DNA of 64,000 nt from Thysanoteuthis rhombus (taxonomy: Eukaryota > Mollusca > Cephalopoda > Oegopsida > Thysanoteuthidae): assembly GCA_963457665.1 (NCBI GenBank), contig OY735215.1:28411597-28475596 (forward strand). Direction: 5' to 3'. The position numbers and the translations under genes were made by a program. Shown here piece by piece: positions 26,733 to 40,700 of the stretch. How positions within the stretch are numbered: position 1 is the stretch's first letter; each line of letters begins with the position of its first letter. The notes below the pieces were generated by a model. The model saw only the letters and a program-made list of their open reading frames with translations. It did not search any database and was not told the DNA's origin.

Positions 26733-28370
26733 CAATTTTGCCAACAGTATATATATCATTAGATTGGAGAGTTTATGTCCAACAGAATGTGACAATTGTG
26801 GAGACACATTATCATTCCAATCTTATATATGAAGGATTCAACTCTTGGTATGAATGAGTATGGAAAACTCTTCATCAATACGAATTTCTCCATGCACTCA
26901 GCAGCTAATTGAGTACACTCCAAGCTATGTGATTAGAGTGGAGGTATCCTTTCAGTGGATTTGCTTATACTATAATTATTCATATACACACAATGTAGAC
27001 AAATATGATGGAAGTGAATAGACATGTTCATTTTACCAAGATTTGACATTTTATAAAGATATACTCATTGAAAATTGTTCAATCTACTATAAAAATGCAG
27101 GAGAAATAACTGCATAATCAATTCACAATGTCCACTGGTCCAGGACAAAAAAGATTTTCAAATGAAGACACAGTGCGGGTCAGTTGAGAGATGGAATAAG
27201 CCAGTATCAAACAGGATCAAAATTAGGAATTCAACTTTCAACTGAACTCTAAGTGAGTGATGCTGCTTTGGGCTTATAGTCTCCAAGTTTATTTTTAGAT
27301 ACTGTAACCTTTCATTTAAACCAGCTACTATGAATGGTGAGCAAAGAAAAAATACATATGAATCGCCTCCCTTTTCAAAACATGGACTTGACAAGTGTTA
27401 TTGATGTGCTATAAATTATTTTGCTGATAGAAGGGCAGAATTTTGTAAAATAAATACACTTAAAAAATGATTAATTTATACATATTTTCATACAAGTTGA
27501 ATTTTCAAGACAGAATTTGGGGGGATAAAATTGTGATTTGGCCTCTACATAGTGACAGTTTTGCAAACGTTGAAACTTTCAACTGTAAAGATGAAAATAT
27601 TGACCACTTACAAAAAACATATTGTATTATAATATTATTCAATCCTAATTGTACACACTGGCAAAATTTAAAGATTTTGTGAACTAAGAAAATTTATCTT
27701 CACTTAACAACAGATTTTGTGGACTCTTGAGTACTTTCACAATATCCAAGTTGATTTTTAGAATATAGTCAGTTCATTGCTACATTTGCTGTTAGAGAAT
27801 CAAAGAAAATGAGTGTCACTTTCGAAGTCATAAGAAAATAATGGTTTTGAACTTATTCAATCAAAAAGTCTTTCCATATGCTGCTACTTTGATGATGGGA
27901 GGGCTTTATGTAAGCTATAATTAAGCTCCGGGTAGGTTTAACCAATCTGGGACTGTTATAAGGGAGAGGTCAGATGGGATGCAGCACCTACTCCTCCAGA
28001 TTGCGGGGTGGGCTAAAAACTCCATCCCACAAAAACAGCATCTGACTGGAACTGCAACAATAACACCTTCTGCTCATTGGAAGAATACTTAAAATTGCTA
28101 GAGATGGACACCAGAAAAAGAGGCAGCCCAGAGACTACCTGACAAAGGACAATGATGCCGGAACTGGAAGTGATGGTTCTCGTGGGGCAGAGCATGGGCC
28201 TAAGAGCAAGGGATTGACAGTGCAGCATGATTGTGGCCTCAAGTTCCAGCCAGCACGATGAGGATCGAATAAAAACTATAATGTCACAATGCATTCCTTT
28301 TAGAGTATCCTAGATTTTTCTCGTCCATAAAGGTCTCGAATAGGAAATATGTTTTGTATTTGATTATATG

Positions 28371-28401
<31 letters not shown>

Positions 28402-30141
28402 TATATATATGAAGATGAAAATGACTATTGAAAGGCGAAGAGAAAAACTCAAGAGATAAGTGTTACATCTCAAAATTTCTTATTCTGTGGGCATAGTTCA
28501 ATGCATTTTGACAGGGGCCGGACATCTTTTTTAGAGAAAAAATATTTGCAGCAGTTCAGAAAGAAAAATTTTGAGATGTAACACCTATCTCTTGAGTTAT
28601 TCTCTTCACCTTCCAATTGTCATTTCCATCTACATTCTTTCAGATCACTTCACATCCACGATACAAACTTACATATTATATATAACAAAATAATTATATA
28701 TCCATTAAACATAATTTTATATGATTATATACAGATGTGTATACTTCCATGGGAAAATAATTTTGAGGCTTAATTTCCAAATTGCTCTTATAATTCGGAA
28801 CTTAATAATGGTAGATCCATTCGATAAGTAGCATCCAAATTATTTTTGCAAGATCAACCACTGAACAATTTTCACTTCACATTTAGGAATGGTAGAATAA
28901 ACTTCTTCATTCTCCATTGTCACCAGTTAATTTACATCTTTGTAACCATCAACAAAGACAGAATCAATATTTACTTACATATATACATACAGCTACAAGC
29001 ACATAATATATGTAATTGTCATATTGTCATATATATATATATATATATATTATTCAGATTAAGGGAAAGGAAATACACACCTTAGAATTCAGTAAAAATA
29101 AATAATTCAATAAATGAAATCAATCAATCTCATTTTTAAATGGTACAGATGAAAATATGTTGGACAGAGAATTGTGTTTTTTTTTTCCCCCCGAATATTT
29201 AACCATTTTTCAACCAACTCTCCTCAACTGCTGTTACTCTCCTCAGCCTGATTAGAATATTAATTGATAATATTATCTTAATTCATTTTTTATTAGATGA
29301 AGCATTGTTAAACATTATTCATTTCTAGGTTAGTTCCTTTTTCATTGCAACTACACTGACCGTCAGTCTAAAGAAGTGGGTAAATAGCAATGAAAAGTAA
29401 CTACAATTAAGACGAAAGGGATACTAGTCAAAAATGATTCATTGAATAAAAAATAAACCAAGGTAATATTCCTACTACAACTAGCGTAAGTAAAAACAAT
29501 AAGTATGGTGCTGAGCAATTGGAGAAAAATGAAGGCTAAGTTTAAGGGTATGATATGATCTTCTGACAAACTATAAAAGCTCTGGTAGTTCAAGTGGTAG
29601 AGCAGTTGCCGTAAATGAGTAGGCTTCCCAAGGTGAAAAGGATGCATGGTAAAGTCTTGCCCAGAGGTTTAATTTCTTTCTAAACTGTGCTGTTTTCTAA
29701 TGGCCATAAACTGACAGTTGTTATGATTAAATCAAGATGAAAGAAACACAAGTCAAAAATTGATAATGGTAGAATATGAATCATTCAGACAATAATGTTT
29801 TTTTTACAGACATAAAACATATCAGGTGATTTTAGAGTTGAAAATAAATTTAAAAAAGATAATTTTAGTTGGATATTATGAGTAGTGCCAATGAAATGAA
29901 AAGAATAAAGCAAATTTTTTTTTCATTGTTATTACTAATATCTATCATTTGTTTTATTCTTGAAATCAGGTCTACTTATCACTCAAAATTACGGGTGCAA
30001 GGTAATGATATCCAAGGGAGTGAACTCTATGTTATCTGGCGTTTGTAGGATTGAAAAACATACGTTTCAATATGTGATGTAAAGTATTTTGAATGTTAAG
30101 TACGAACTGTTTTGTGCTGACTTATAAATAAGCATTATATA

Positions 30142-30186
<45 letters not shown>

Positions 30187-33100
30187 GTGTGTGTGTATGT
30201 TTATGAAAATATTTTATACATAATGCATTTGAATCAGATCATGTTATTTAAACTACATTTCATAAAACTAAAATGGTACTGTAAAAGGTTTTAGAATATA
30301 ATTAGTTTGAGTGATAAAACCAAATAGAAATTAGAAAAAAAGCAATATTATTAGGATCTTATGTAAGTAAACATATGTAAAATTTACTTAAACAACATTG
30401 GATTGTCTTTTTGGATAATTCCAACCAAGAAAATATAGTTTCAAAATTTTATGCATCAACCCTTTCCAGACTGAATTCATTTCTAAGTTTTACCAATTTT
30501 AAGGTAATCCATTTAAATTTAAATTCAATTCGTGAGCTATAAATAAGTTGACCCCTCTATACCATATATATTCTGGCGGGATTATGCTCAAGCGATATGA
30601 TAAAAGGATATTTATTCATGAATATCTGATTTTGGTTGTTTTCATGGAAACTGAATGCAATAAAATTGCTGAAACTGAGAATATAACTGTAACAGATGAA
30701 GTTGTGATAAATTGTAACAATTATGAATCTGAATCATATGTAACAGTAAGTGTAATGAATTCTAATAAAACAATAATTTCCTCACATTAAAACTCTGAGT
30801 TAAGAATGGTCTGCAAGGCTTCCTGAGCATTCGTGAATCTATGCCTGGTGGTCATGGGATTGAAATTCAACCATATCACTAATTTTAAAGCACGCCTCTG
30901 CTACATAGAGGCCACCATATTGCTAGAGCAGATCTAATACCCTATACCCCTCTGTGACAGATTGGTATTATTAAATTTGGTCGTAAAACAAACGCACAAC
31001 CAGAACTGGCCAGTCTGGAAAGGGTTGACTATAAATTCAAATAAAAGTAATAAAATTGCACAGTTTCCTTTTTTGTTATTTTAGAGTTAGAAGTTACAAA
31101 TTGTTCCAAATTTGATATTTACCTGTTGATTATGCATTAAAATTTATCATAGATATTTTAGTATCTGCAGCTTTTTGTTTTTGTAGTTATTATTATTATC
31201 ATTATTATTATTATTATTATTATGAAAAATTACCTGCAGTCTGAAATTCTTCATTATTTCTGAATGTAATATAGGCAAAATTTGTTTTTTTCTGAGGAAT
31301 CAGCAATTGGAAGACCAATGTCTTTGTGACATAACTGGGCCATTGTAATCGGTTCCTCTTTCACAATGGTTTCTGATTTTATCACACCCTTATCAGCTCG
31401 CATAATTTCTGGCACCGAATTATCAGCCCAGTCCACCGACTGCACTATCCACTTGCCATCAGTTAAATCGACCAGGCACTTTCCTACAACAGTAAAATTA
31501 GGCTTTGTTCAGAGAGACAGTTGAAGAGAGATGAATAGTGATGGACAGAGACAAAGAGAGATGGGATATGGTGACCAATAATAACAGAAGAAGAAAAAAA
31601 GAAGCGGTAAGCACTAAATAGGAGCATAAAGATAGTAATAGGTAGCCTTTTTTATTTATCCATTTCCTCTCTAGGCTGAAGTCTGGAATATTCAACAGCA
31701 TTACCAATCTTTGTACGAAGTTCTGAGATGTACAATTATCATTATTATACACAGATTTACTCGGACAATGAAATCTACCTCCATGGATTGAATAGAGAGT
31801 TTAGTTTATAATTCTCAGCAGAAAAGCAACAACAAACAACAGCGGATACCTGAAAAGGCCCGAGGAAACAATGGCAAAAAAATGGTGACAATAACAACCA
31901 AGATGAAGACACTATTCTGAGTAAATCAGTGTGTAATAAGCATTAGCAATCTTTTCAAAATAATGTATCAAAAATAAAAAAACAAAAATAAATTTTTTAT
32001 AAAAATTAATATGTTGAAATCTTTTTATACAAGTCATTAGTGATCTTTGACAATCTGGATCGAAGCTGTAATTGCTTGAACAATCTTATAAAATTGAAAT
32101 GAAAAGTAGTGACTATTGTTATCTTTTTTACTATTTTCACTTGAATCAAAATTACCCTTTTTTCTTCATTCAGATTAGTTTTTTTTTATCCTTCAAAAAA
32201 AGAAAGCTGATGAAGGTTTTGAACAGTAAAATATCTAAGTTTGAAAATGAAATCATTAAGACGAATAAAAATGATCAAGATTCTATATTCATTTGACACA
32301 ACACTGCAATCCACCAATTAATTGGGACTAGAATTTTTATCACAACATTGAGACTGAAACATTCTTCAATGGATGCAAATGCAAATATACACCAAACTGA
32401 CCAGCACATAAAGAGACAGCAGACCTAAATTTCTTTCAACATTCACATCATACACGGGATAATCTCTTTTAGTCATCTCCTATCCAACATAAATAATAGT
32501 AAAAAGCATCTTGTGTCTTTTCTTGAAATTGTACCTTACACAGTGTAGACTGCTAGCTGTAGGGACTGAATTCTTTTCTTCTTACTTAAAATGCTTCAGG
32601 AGATGAACTGACACTTGCAGACCTCAAAATCCTTAAACCTCTATTCTATTACTAAAACACTGAACACAAACAAATCCAGAAAAAATCAAAAATTTTGTGG
32701 ATGAAGTAGGGACTTCATTTTAGAAAGTATCAACTAAACTGGCACCAAAACTATCAACATAGGTTTCTTCAGTTTTCAAGTGAGTCTGGCCAGATAGCTA
32801 TATATTCATTGCGTATACAAGCCGTACTGATGGTGCTAGAGAGCTGGAAATTCAAACATTTATTTCTTATTATGTGAAGAAAAATATTTTATTTTTTGAA
32901 AATCCCCATACTAAAATTATTCCAACATTTACTCAAATATAAGACAGGGATCTGATTGTGATATGAACCTACTGGTACAATTAATAATAACTATTTTAGA
33001 AAAATGAAATTGATTTTCTACATCATTGTTTTTTGCAAAGGTAAAAATTGTTCATTTATTAATGTATTCAATTAGGCAAAAAAAGTAACTCTGGACTGAT

Positions 33101-34673
33101 AAACTCCAGTAGGAGAGGAGGAGAATAAGCAGAAGGAGCAGTAAATTGGGTTGTGATTCATTGCTCGTAACGTCATTTGATTCAAACTTCAAAATATCCA
33201 TCAATAACTATATGCAGTGACTCAGCATATATCAATTGGTTTTTATGAGGGAGATAAATATCAATGCAAAGCATTTTTGTCATTCAGTAATTTTCTTTAT
33301 GTAGTATTTCATTCTTTAAATAACTCTGCAGAATGTAAGTATCACTTTTGTCTTTAGTCTTCCAAAGAGCACAGAGATGCATGAATAGTTTAAAAGAGTT
33401 CAATACAAAATATAGCTAAAATGTTATGAAATTGATGAAAATGAAGACAGTAGTCCAAACAAATTACTAGCACTTACAATAGTGTGACTTTGTTACCCTG
33501 ACTGTAACTTCTTCTAGAGCACACGCATACTACACTTTGGATCCTAAGAAGAGGACTGGGGAGCAACACTTTGATCCCAGGCAAAGCACACATACTCTTA
33601 TGCTAGCCAGAAGAATAAATCCATGCATAAATTAACCCATCGTTTATAAGGAGTACTATGCTAATTGGCAAATAATTCAGACGTAGATAGCATTTTTTTT
33701 ATTAATGATTTCATAACATTTACTCAGCATACAATCTTTAGAATGTATTAAGTTGAAACTTTGGCTTGTAACATTTATATATTGTTTGATGTAGCTGGAA
33801 AAATCCAAAAATGAACCATGACTTTCTACAGAAGGGAATGAGAGATGAAAGCCAGAGACATGAAAGTTTAAATGATATGAAATGCTTTCAGCATCGTTTG
33901 CAATATAGTGCCATTTTAAATAGTCTGATCACTTGACTGTAAACCTTTTTTTATTAGAGCTTCTACGCTAAAATCTCACAATTGTGAAGTACGGAGAATT
34001 TGTAAAGTGCATCCTACTAGGAAATACTTTCAGAAAATGAGGATTTGATAAAAGAGTAGAATTTTAAATAAAAAATGATAATTGTTATATCAATACCATC
34101 TCCAGAAACAATTTTATTAGTAAAAAAACATTGCAAATAAAAAGGATTACAATTAGAGAAGATATAAGATATTGAACAAAAGAATCATTTTAAAGTAAAG
34201 GCAACATGGTTAAGTTTGAAATTGACATTAGAAGTTTCATTTGAGTTTATTTTGCTGGAAATTAGTTAAACTTTTCCTTTCATTCTTAAATTTGTCTTAA
34301 TCTTTTATAATTATGTTCAATATTCTACACATTTGATTCTGAAGAAATTATCAGTATACCAAATCATGTCAGCTAAATACCATATTTTATGGCATATAAG
34401 ACCCATCCATACACCTTTATTTCAGCAGGGAATATCAAGAAAGAAAAGAAAAAAAATCACATCTCCCTGAGTTCCAACTATTTATCATCCACTCTAGTTC
34501 TGGCCAATGTAAAGCTGGACAACGGAGGTTATCTTAACATTTTTTAGCCAATTTTTTTTGGGGAAAAACAGGAGGTCTTATATGCAGTTATATATGGTAT
34601 GTTACGTATTATATTTTGAAATTTCTGAAAAATTTCTCAAATCAGGTAGGATAAGCACAAAGCAAATTTTCCG

Positions 34674-34737
<64 letters not shown>

Positions 34738-37700
34738 TGAATTATAAATTGCATTATATTATATAGAAACTTATCTGAAATGATTTCCTGTCATTACACG
34801 CTTAATATATCATTCAATTTAGACAACATGAACAGAATGAACAATTGAAGAAAATGGGACTGCTGCAGGAATCAAACCTACTACCGATATGTAGGCGAGA
34901 ATAAATGAGATGAGAATTTGGGTCGAAAGCAGTTAATCAGCCTTTGCCTTATCAGTGGAATGTTTAGCACAATGACAAGTACATTGTGACATTGAAGCAG
35001 CTACATATCGGTAGCAGGTTCAATTCCTGCAGCAGCCGCAATTTATAATTCATTTTGTTGGACCAAAGTATCCATTTCTTAAAAACATATACATATATTT
35101 TATTTAAATGAAAATCATTTGAAACCTCTTATAAAAAGGTACCTCACTCCTTTCAACCACCAGATGAGGTTTTTTTTGTAAATAAACCTATTTGCAGAGT
35201 TGAGCAACATTTCATCTTACATATTTATCATTAAAACAGTTTACACACAATGAGTTCACTATAAAATGCCGACCCAACTGTTGTCTTCTCAAAACCTACA
35301 GCTAAATAAAGAAGTGCATTCTTTTCTCAATTCCTAACAGTAACTTCCAAGTTGAATGGTATTCAAAATTAGGCTAAGCATCATTTTGTTACAAATGATA
35401 TGTATTTTTTTTACATCATAGAGAACAATGCTAATAAAAAAGATTTAGTAATGTAACTGCATTTATAAGAGAATTTCGAACTCTCAACTACTCGCAACAT
35501 CAACCAAGCATTACGGGAAAACTGTTCAGCATTGGTTCAATAAGTTTAGATCATGAAATATAGAAACCAATAATAAATCTTCAGGGAGGCCCAAACTTGT
35601 TTTTAATAAATTATCAACAACAGTGTTTAAGCTTAGAGGATTAGGATGTGAAGTCTTGCAGCATCCTCCATATTCACCAGACATTTCTCCTACAGATTAA
35701 GATATATTTTCATAATTCGTGCTCATGGTTCATATTTTGATTGAATACATACTATTTTATGAAAGAAATGGATACATTACACTTTATCTTACTATAGAAA
35801 TTAAAAAAAAACAAACATTTCATATGTAATAAACTAATAGTTACAGCAGTTCAGAGTTTGAAATTCAAACAATGTCGCTGACTGTCACTAGTACAGTAGT
35901 AGTTCAATCTTAACCTCAGTTTTTGACATTGCTTGCAAGACATTACCGTTGGGAAAGATACTAATATACTTTCTTAATCTTTTCCTGTGTCATACACCCA
36001 AAATGTGGATAATTAAAGTTTAATCAAATAAGAGAACTATAGTAATTACCATATTTGATAGCATATAAGACACACATTTGAATAAATAAAAAACATCACA
36101 GTTTATCAAATGCACTAGTATTATGACTAGAGGGCCATTAACTGAAGCTCAAAATGAACAGATATGGAGCTTTAATAATTTACAGTGGGCAGTAGTTCCC
36201 CAAATCATGTGTTTTATAGGCTGGCAAATATGGCAATCACTAACCTCCTCTCAAAATTCTGTTAATTCTCTCACAAAAGCTATTAGAGAAGAATGATTCA
36301 ACTAATAAGTTACTGATTATTTTTCTGATAATCCAAGTTGATATACAATTTACATTTTTACATCACAGCCTATTTAATTCTATTGAAAAGAAACTACCAC
36401 AGAATATTCCTAACTTGAGAAGTTAATGAACAATAATACAAATACTGCATTAAGGGCTATATTGAGGTGCAAGTGGCCAAGCCTTCCTCACCTATAGGTA
36501 AACAGCACAGTAGTCCAGTCTCCTCAGCTTTATTTGGCAACTATTCTGGGAGACAGAAAACTCTGAATTCAAACTATTAGCTAGTTCTATACCCAAGTAA
36601 AGCAAAAGGGTTGGGCGTGGGACTCCTACTCGTAAAACCTATTTGCTACAGTAACTGTAGCAGCATCACCCCAAAAAGCGTAGTGTGTTTACAGCTCCAT
36701 GTTCCACATTAGGGGCTATATAATATCGAATAGATCTGAAACAAACAAACATTACTCATTCAATATTGTTGAATGAAAAATAGAAAAGCAGTAAGAATAT
36801 TGCTAATGAAATGAGATTTCCCTATGCATATCAACTGAAAGTCTAGTAACATAACAAACACTGCAGACACTTCTGGGCCTATGGTTTGTTTTGTGGTTTC
36901 ATCTGCTGAAACTGCCAAATCTACCAAGAATCCAGTAAATATAGTAGATACAATGTAACAATGATTAAGGGAAGGATTAGACAACACAACACATTAATAA
37001 ATCAGATGCAAACAAATGATCAGCACAATTTTATCACAAACATGCATTCACATAAAATACCTTTGAAGCTGAGAACACACAATACCAAGATGTTCATTAT
37101 TGAATCCTTGTCAAGTAACTGCTAAGAACATTTCTGATAGTGTGAGAATTAGGTTTTATAAAAAAAAATCTTTTCATTAGAGCTGAAAATATCAATGAAG
37201 TAAAATTAAGTTACTGAAAATGAAGATGGACATCTGCTTCAAGTGCTTTGCACAAAGCTGATATCAAAACTAGATGATTAATATGGTTTGATAAGATTTC
37301 ATAGAGAACTTTCTATCACACTGACATCTCCATAGGTTTCTTAGTGCTGAACACCATTTCTATTAGTACTGACCATTCTTTTTCTTCTATTGAAGAATAG
37401 ATAGAAAATAAAATCATTTTTCCATCATCTCTTAGGATATTGATATCAATATTGAACTGTGTAACCTCAATTTTTTTTTATTTCTTAAGATGAATAGATT
37501 ATGGCAAGCAAGACTAGTTTTTGTTGCCACTCAAAAAGATGAATCCTTTTGGCAACTGGATCTGGAAATTTTTCAATTGATTTGAATTGAAACAAAAAAT
37601 ATTTACATTGTGAATACTTCAGTAGACACAGATGACTGAACTGTGAGTAATAAGGATAACCACATTAGCTTTAAGCAAACAGACAAATACTGAGATCTTA

Positions 37701-40700
37701 GACAAGACTTTCAATCATAGATCTTGGGTATATTAGTGATATGGTTTTGTTATAGGAAAGACAAAGAATACCAAAATGTCATAAAAGAAACGCTATTCAT
37801 ACTTATTATTATCTATTATCTATTCAAACGATAACCAATCAAGAATGACAGAATTTTGGCGATTAAGTCTCACAGCTATTTCAAGTGGAAAAGTTACCAA
37901 TGGTTAATGAATCTAAATTGAATTTGATAAATCTGATATCCTGTAAGCTCTTAAATTCCTAGATTTTGCTTTCACACCAAATAGTATCAGGATAGCACTG
38001 CAAATGAAAAGAAATGTAGCCTGAATTTTTAAAATGCATTTATATAGGTATGATCCAATTTCAGGTTATAGCAAATGTAAAATAAGTAGTGAACAGTGAG
38101 AATTCAGAGCAAAGAAGTAACTTAACACTGCATTCCCTTTATCCTAGAACAGAGAAAATTCCAAGGATAATCATACCGAGAGAAACAGACTAATAATCAA
38201 TAGAACAAATGATCTACAAAGGTATGAAACTATTGCTCATGAAAAAGTGAATATCGTGACAGACAACACAAACACACAACTATCTACTTACCACCTAAAG
38301 TTGTAGGATCTCCTGTTAATATAATCTGACCATCTTGATTTACAGTAGCTTCAGCTAATGTTGCAACTGCGTGTGCATCAGAGTCTGAATTCATTTCAAC
38401 GCGCACAGGCGTAGGCTGTCCAGTACCTGTCGTTTCCATATGTGTCGCAGCATCGGCCAAAGTCTGTACTGCTTGTGTCGCTTCTTGCTGATGGTTTTCG
38501 GGCACCTTTTAATAAAACAAACCAAAATAAGAACATGGTAATTCGGTTGTAGTTGGCAAGGAACTGGGGAGGATCAGGCTAGCAGTTACAAACAGGAAAA
38601 ATTACTGTTTTCATTTCTATAGACGGACTAACCACTTGGAACCAGTTGACAAGTTTGTTTTTTTTCCAGATTTAACTGCACATATCAATTTTTGACTAGT
38701 ATTCTCTTTCATCTTTAGTTGCTTTTTATCTCAACTTACAAGTGAAAAATTGTTCAAAATAATAGTTAACAACACTTCATCTAATGAAAAATGAATAAAG
38801 ATAATATTACCGCTACTAATACTACTAGTGTAAAACCAATATCAAATACGGAACCAAGAGAGATAAGGAAAGAATCAACGATACATTTGAAGATTATGAT
38901 TTTGTTGCTCAGTCAATAAGAGCAGCTGGTACAATTAAACAAGCTTCTCTGAGGCAAAATGATGAGCGTAAGTTTCAATGAGAGCTTTTCCTTTACTTCT
39001 GATTTGTGCTGTTTACTCACAGCTGTAGACTGACAGCCTGAAAAAGTTGCAAGACATTTCTTTGTCCTCGGGCAGCTGACAAGATATGTCTTGAGAAATT
39101 TATTTTGTCCAAGAGTGGCTGACAAGATATTTCACTGATGTAGTTGCACATTGATATTGATAGTATATGAAAAGCTGGAGGGGAGGGGAAATTCATGCTT
39201 TTTTGAAGGGTATTAGCGCAATGTAATCACATACTATCCTAGCCAGAGTTTGAAAGTAACCACTACCAAAATTTTTTAAAAGATTTATGGCAATAAGACA
39301 ATGTTTGTATATCTCAGAATTTTTGAGATGAGGTATTATTATTATTTCCATTAATATTCGGACCATCCTCATCTTTGTTGTTTTTCATACAACGTTTCGG
39401 CCGTTGCACTCTACGGTCTTCATCAGGTAACATCTGGGAGATTTTTGGGAAGTAACGAACCGAACCCTTTATTTATCCGACGGGGGTATATCGACCGTAC
39501 TCCCCTCTTTTAGCGTTAGTAGTATTGTTATACTGCCTCACACTAGGATCGAACCTAGTACCATCAGATTACTTAACAGTAATTTGTCTGATGCTGTAAC
39601 CACTGCGCTATGTAGAGTGCAACGGCCGAAACGTTGTATGAAAAACAACAAAGATGAGGATGGTCCGAATATTAATGGCAATAAGACAATGTTTGTCGGT
39701 CGGTCATAAAATACGAATCCACCAATGGATGACAACAATTACTTACAGCATGAACCACAGTCGCTTGTGTCCCATCAGCTAAAGTAACCACAGAAGTATT
39801 ACCAGGTGTCCCTGTATCAATCTGAATGATAGATACTGTCCCATCAGGATTATTGATGGTCTGGACCATGGTGCCTGAGTATTGATGAGGAGGAGATGCG
39901 TGATTCTCTTCTGTGAATTCTGGCAACATGTCTTCACGTCCATGATGCTTATAACAGTTTTTGACTATCTGCCTCAAGGCATGCGTCCACGATACCTGAA
40001 GAGGAAATAGCAAGGAATTACTTTATAAAAATGTTGGTGTATAAAGATACTTGAGAAATTTTATTCAATCAATTTTTTCTTGGGTGCGAATTATGCTTTA
40101 ATCTTCAATTGAATTCTTCCGACAATGAGCAAGCTCATATACCAAGAATTGAGCTTTTACGCAAAAGTAATTTTTTTTTCACGACAAACATTATACTATT
40201 TTATTGTAATAAGAACCAAAATTAGATATTTGAAATATTTCAATACATCTTGAAACTTAAAAAAAAGTCAATGATGATACCAGCTTGTCACATGAAGTTA
40301 TTAAAACAATACAGAATTTAAAATCACTTGCTCAACTTTCTATCTAGGGTAAGACAATACACAACCATGGGTGCCCTGCTATGAGGAAATGGCTAGCAAG
40401 CTGGTTTTGCAGACCATTACTACTGAGTAGTGAGTTCAATCATTACAGGGTGCCCCATACTTGTGGCCTTGTGCCAAAACTAAGCTAAACTCACGAAATA
40501 ACTAAGATTCAAAACCAAATGCACTACTGAATACGTTCAAACACTGTTGCTGTGTTTTTCAAAAATGATAAGGCTACTTCGAAGATTACCAGTCATAATA
40601 AACACCCGAGGAAGGCTAAAAAACATAAGGCAAAATGTAAGGCATAAAACAACCATGATTAAGATACTCATGTGAATAATGTACGGAATGAATAAAGTTA

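Noticed and set aside
39394-39426. A confident hammerhead ribozyme call
   Set aside because: Only the CTGATGA and GAAAC segments are clear. Stems II and III and the cleavage triplet are not convincing, so it is kept as a hint under the foldback element.
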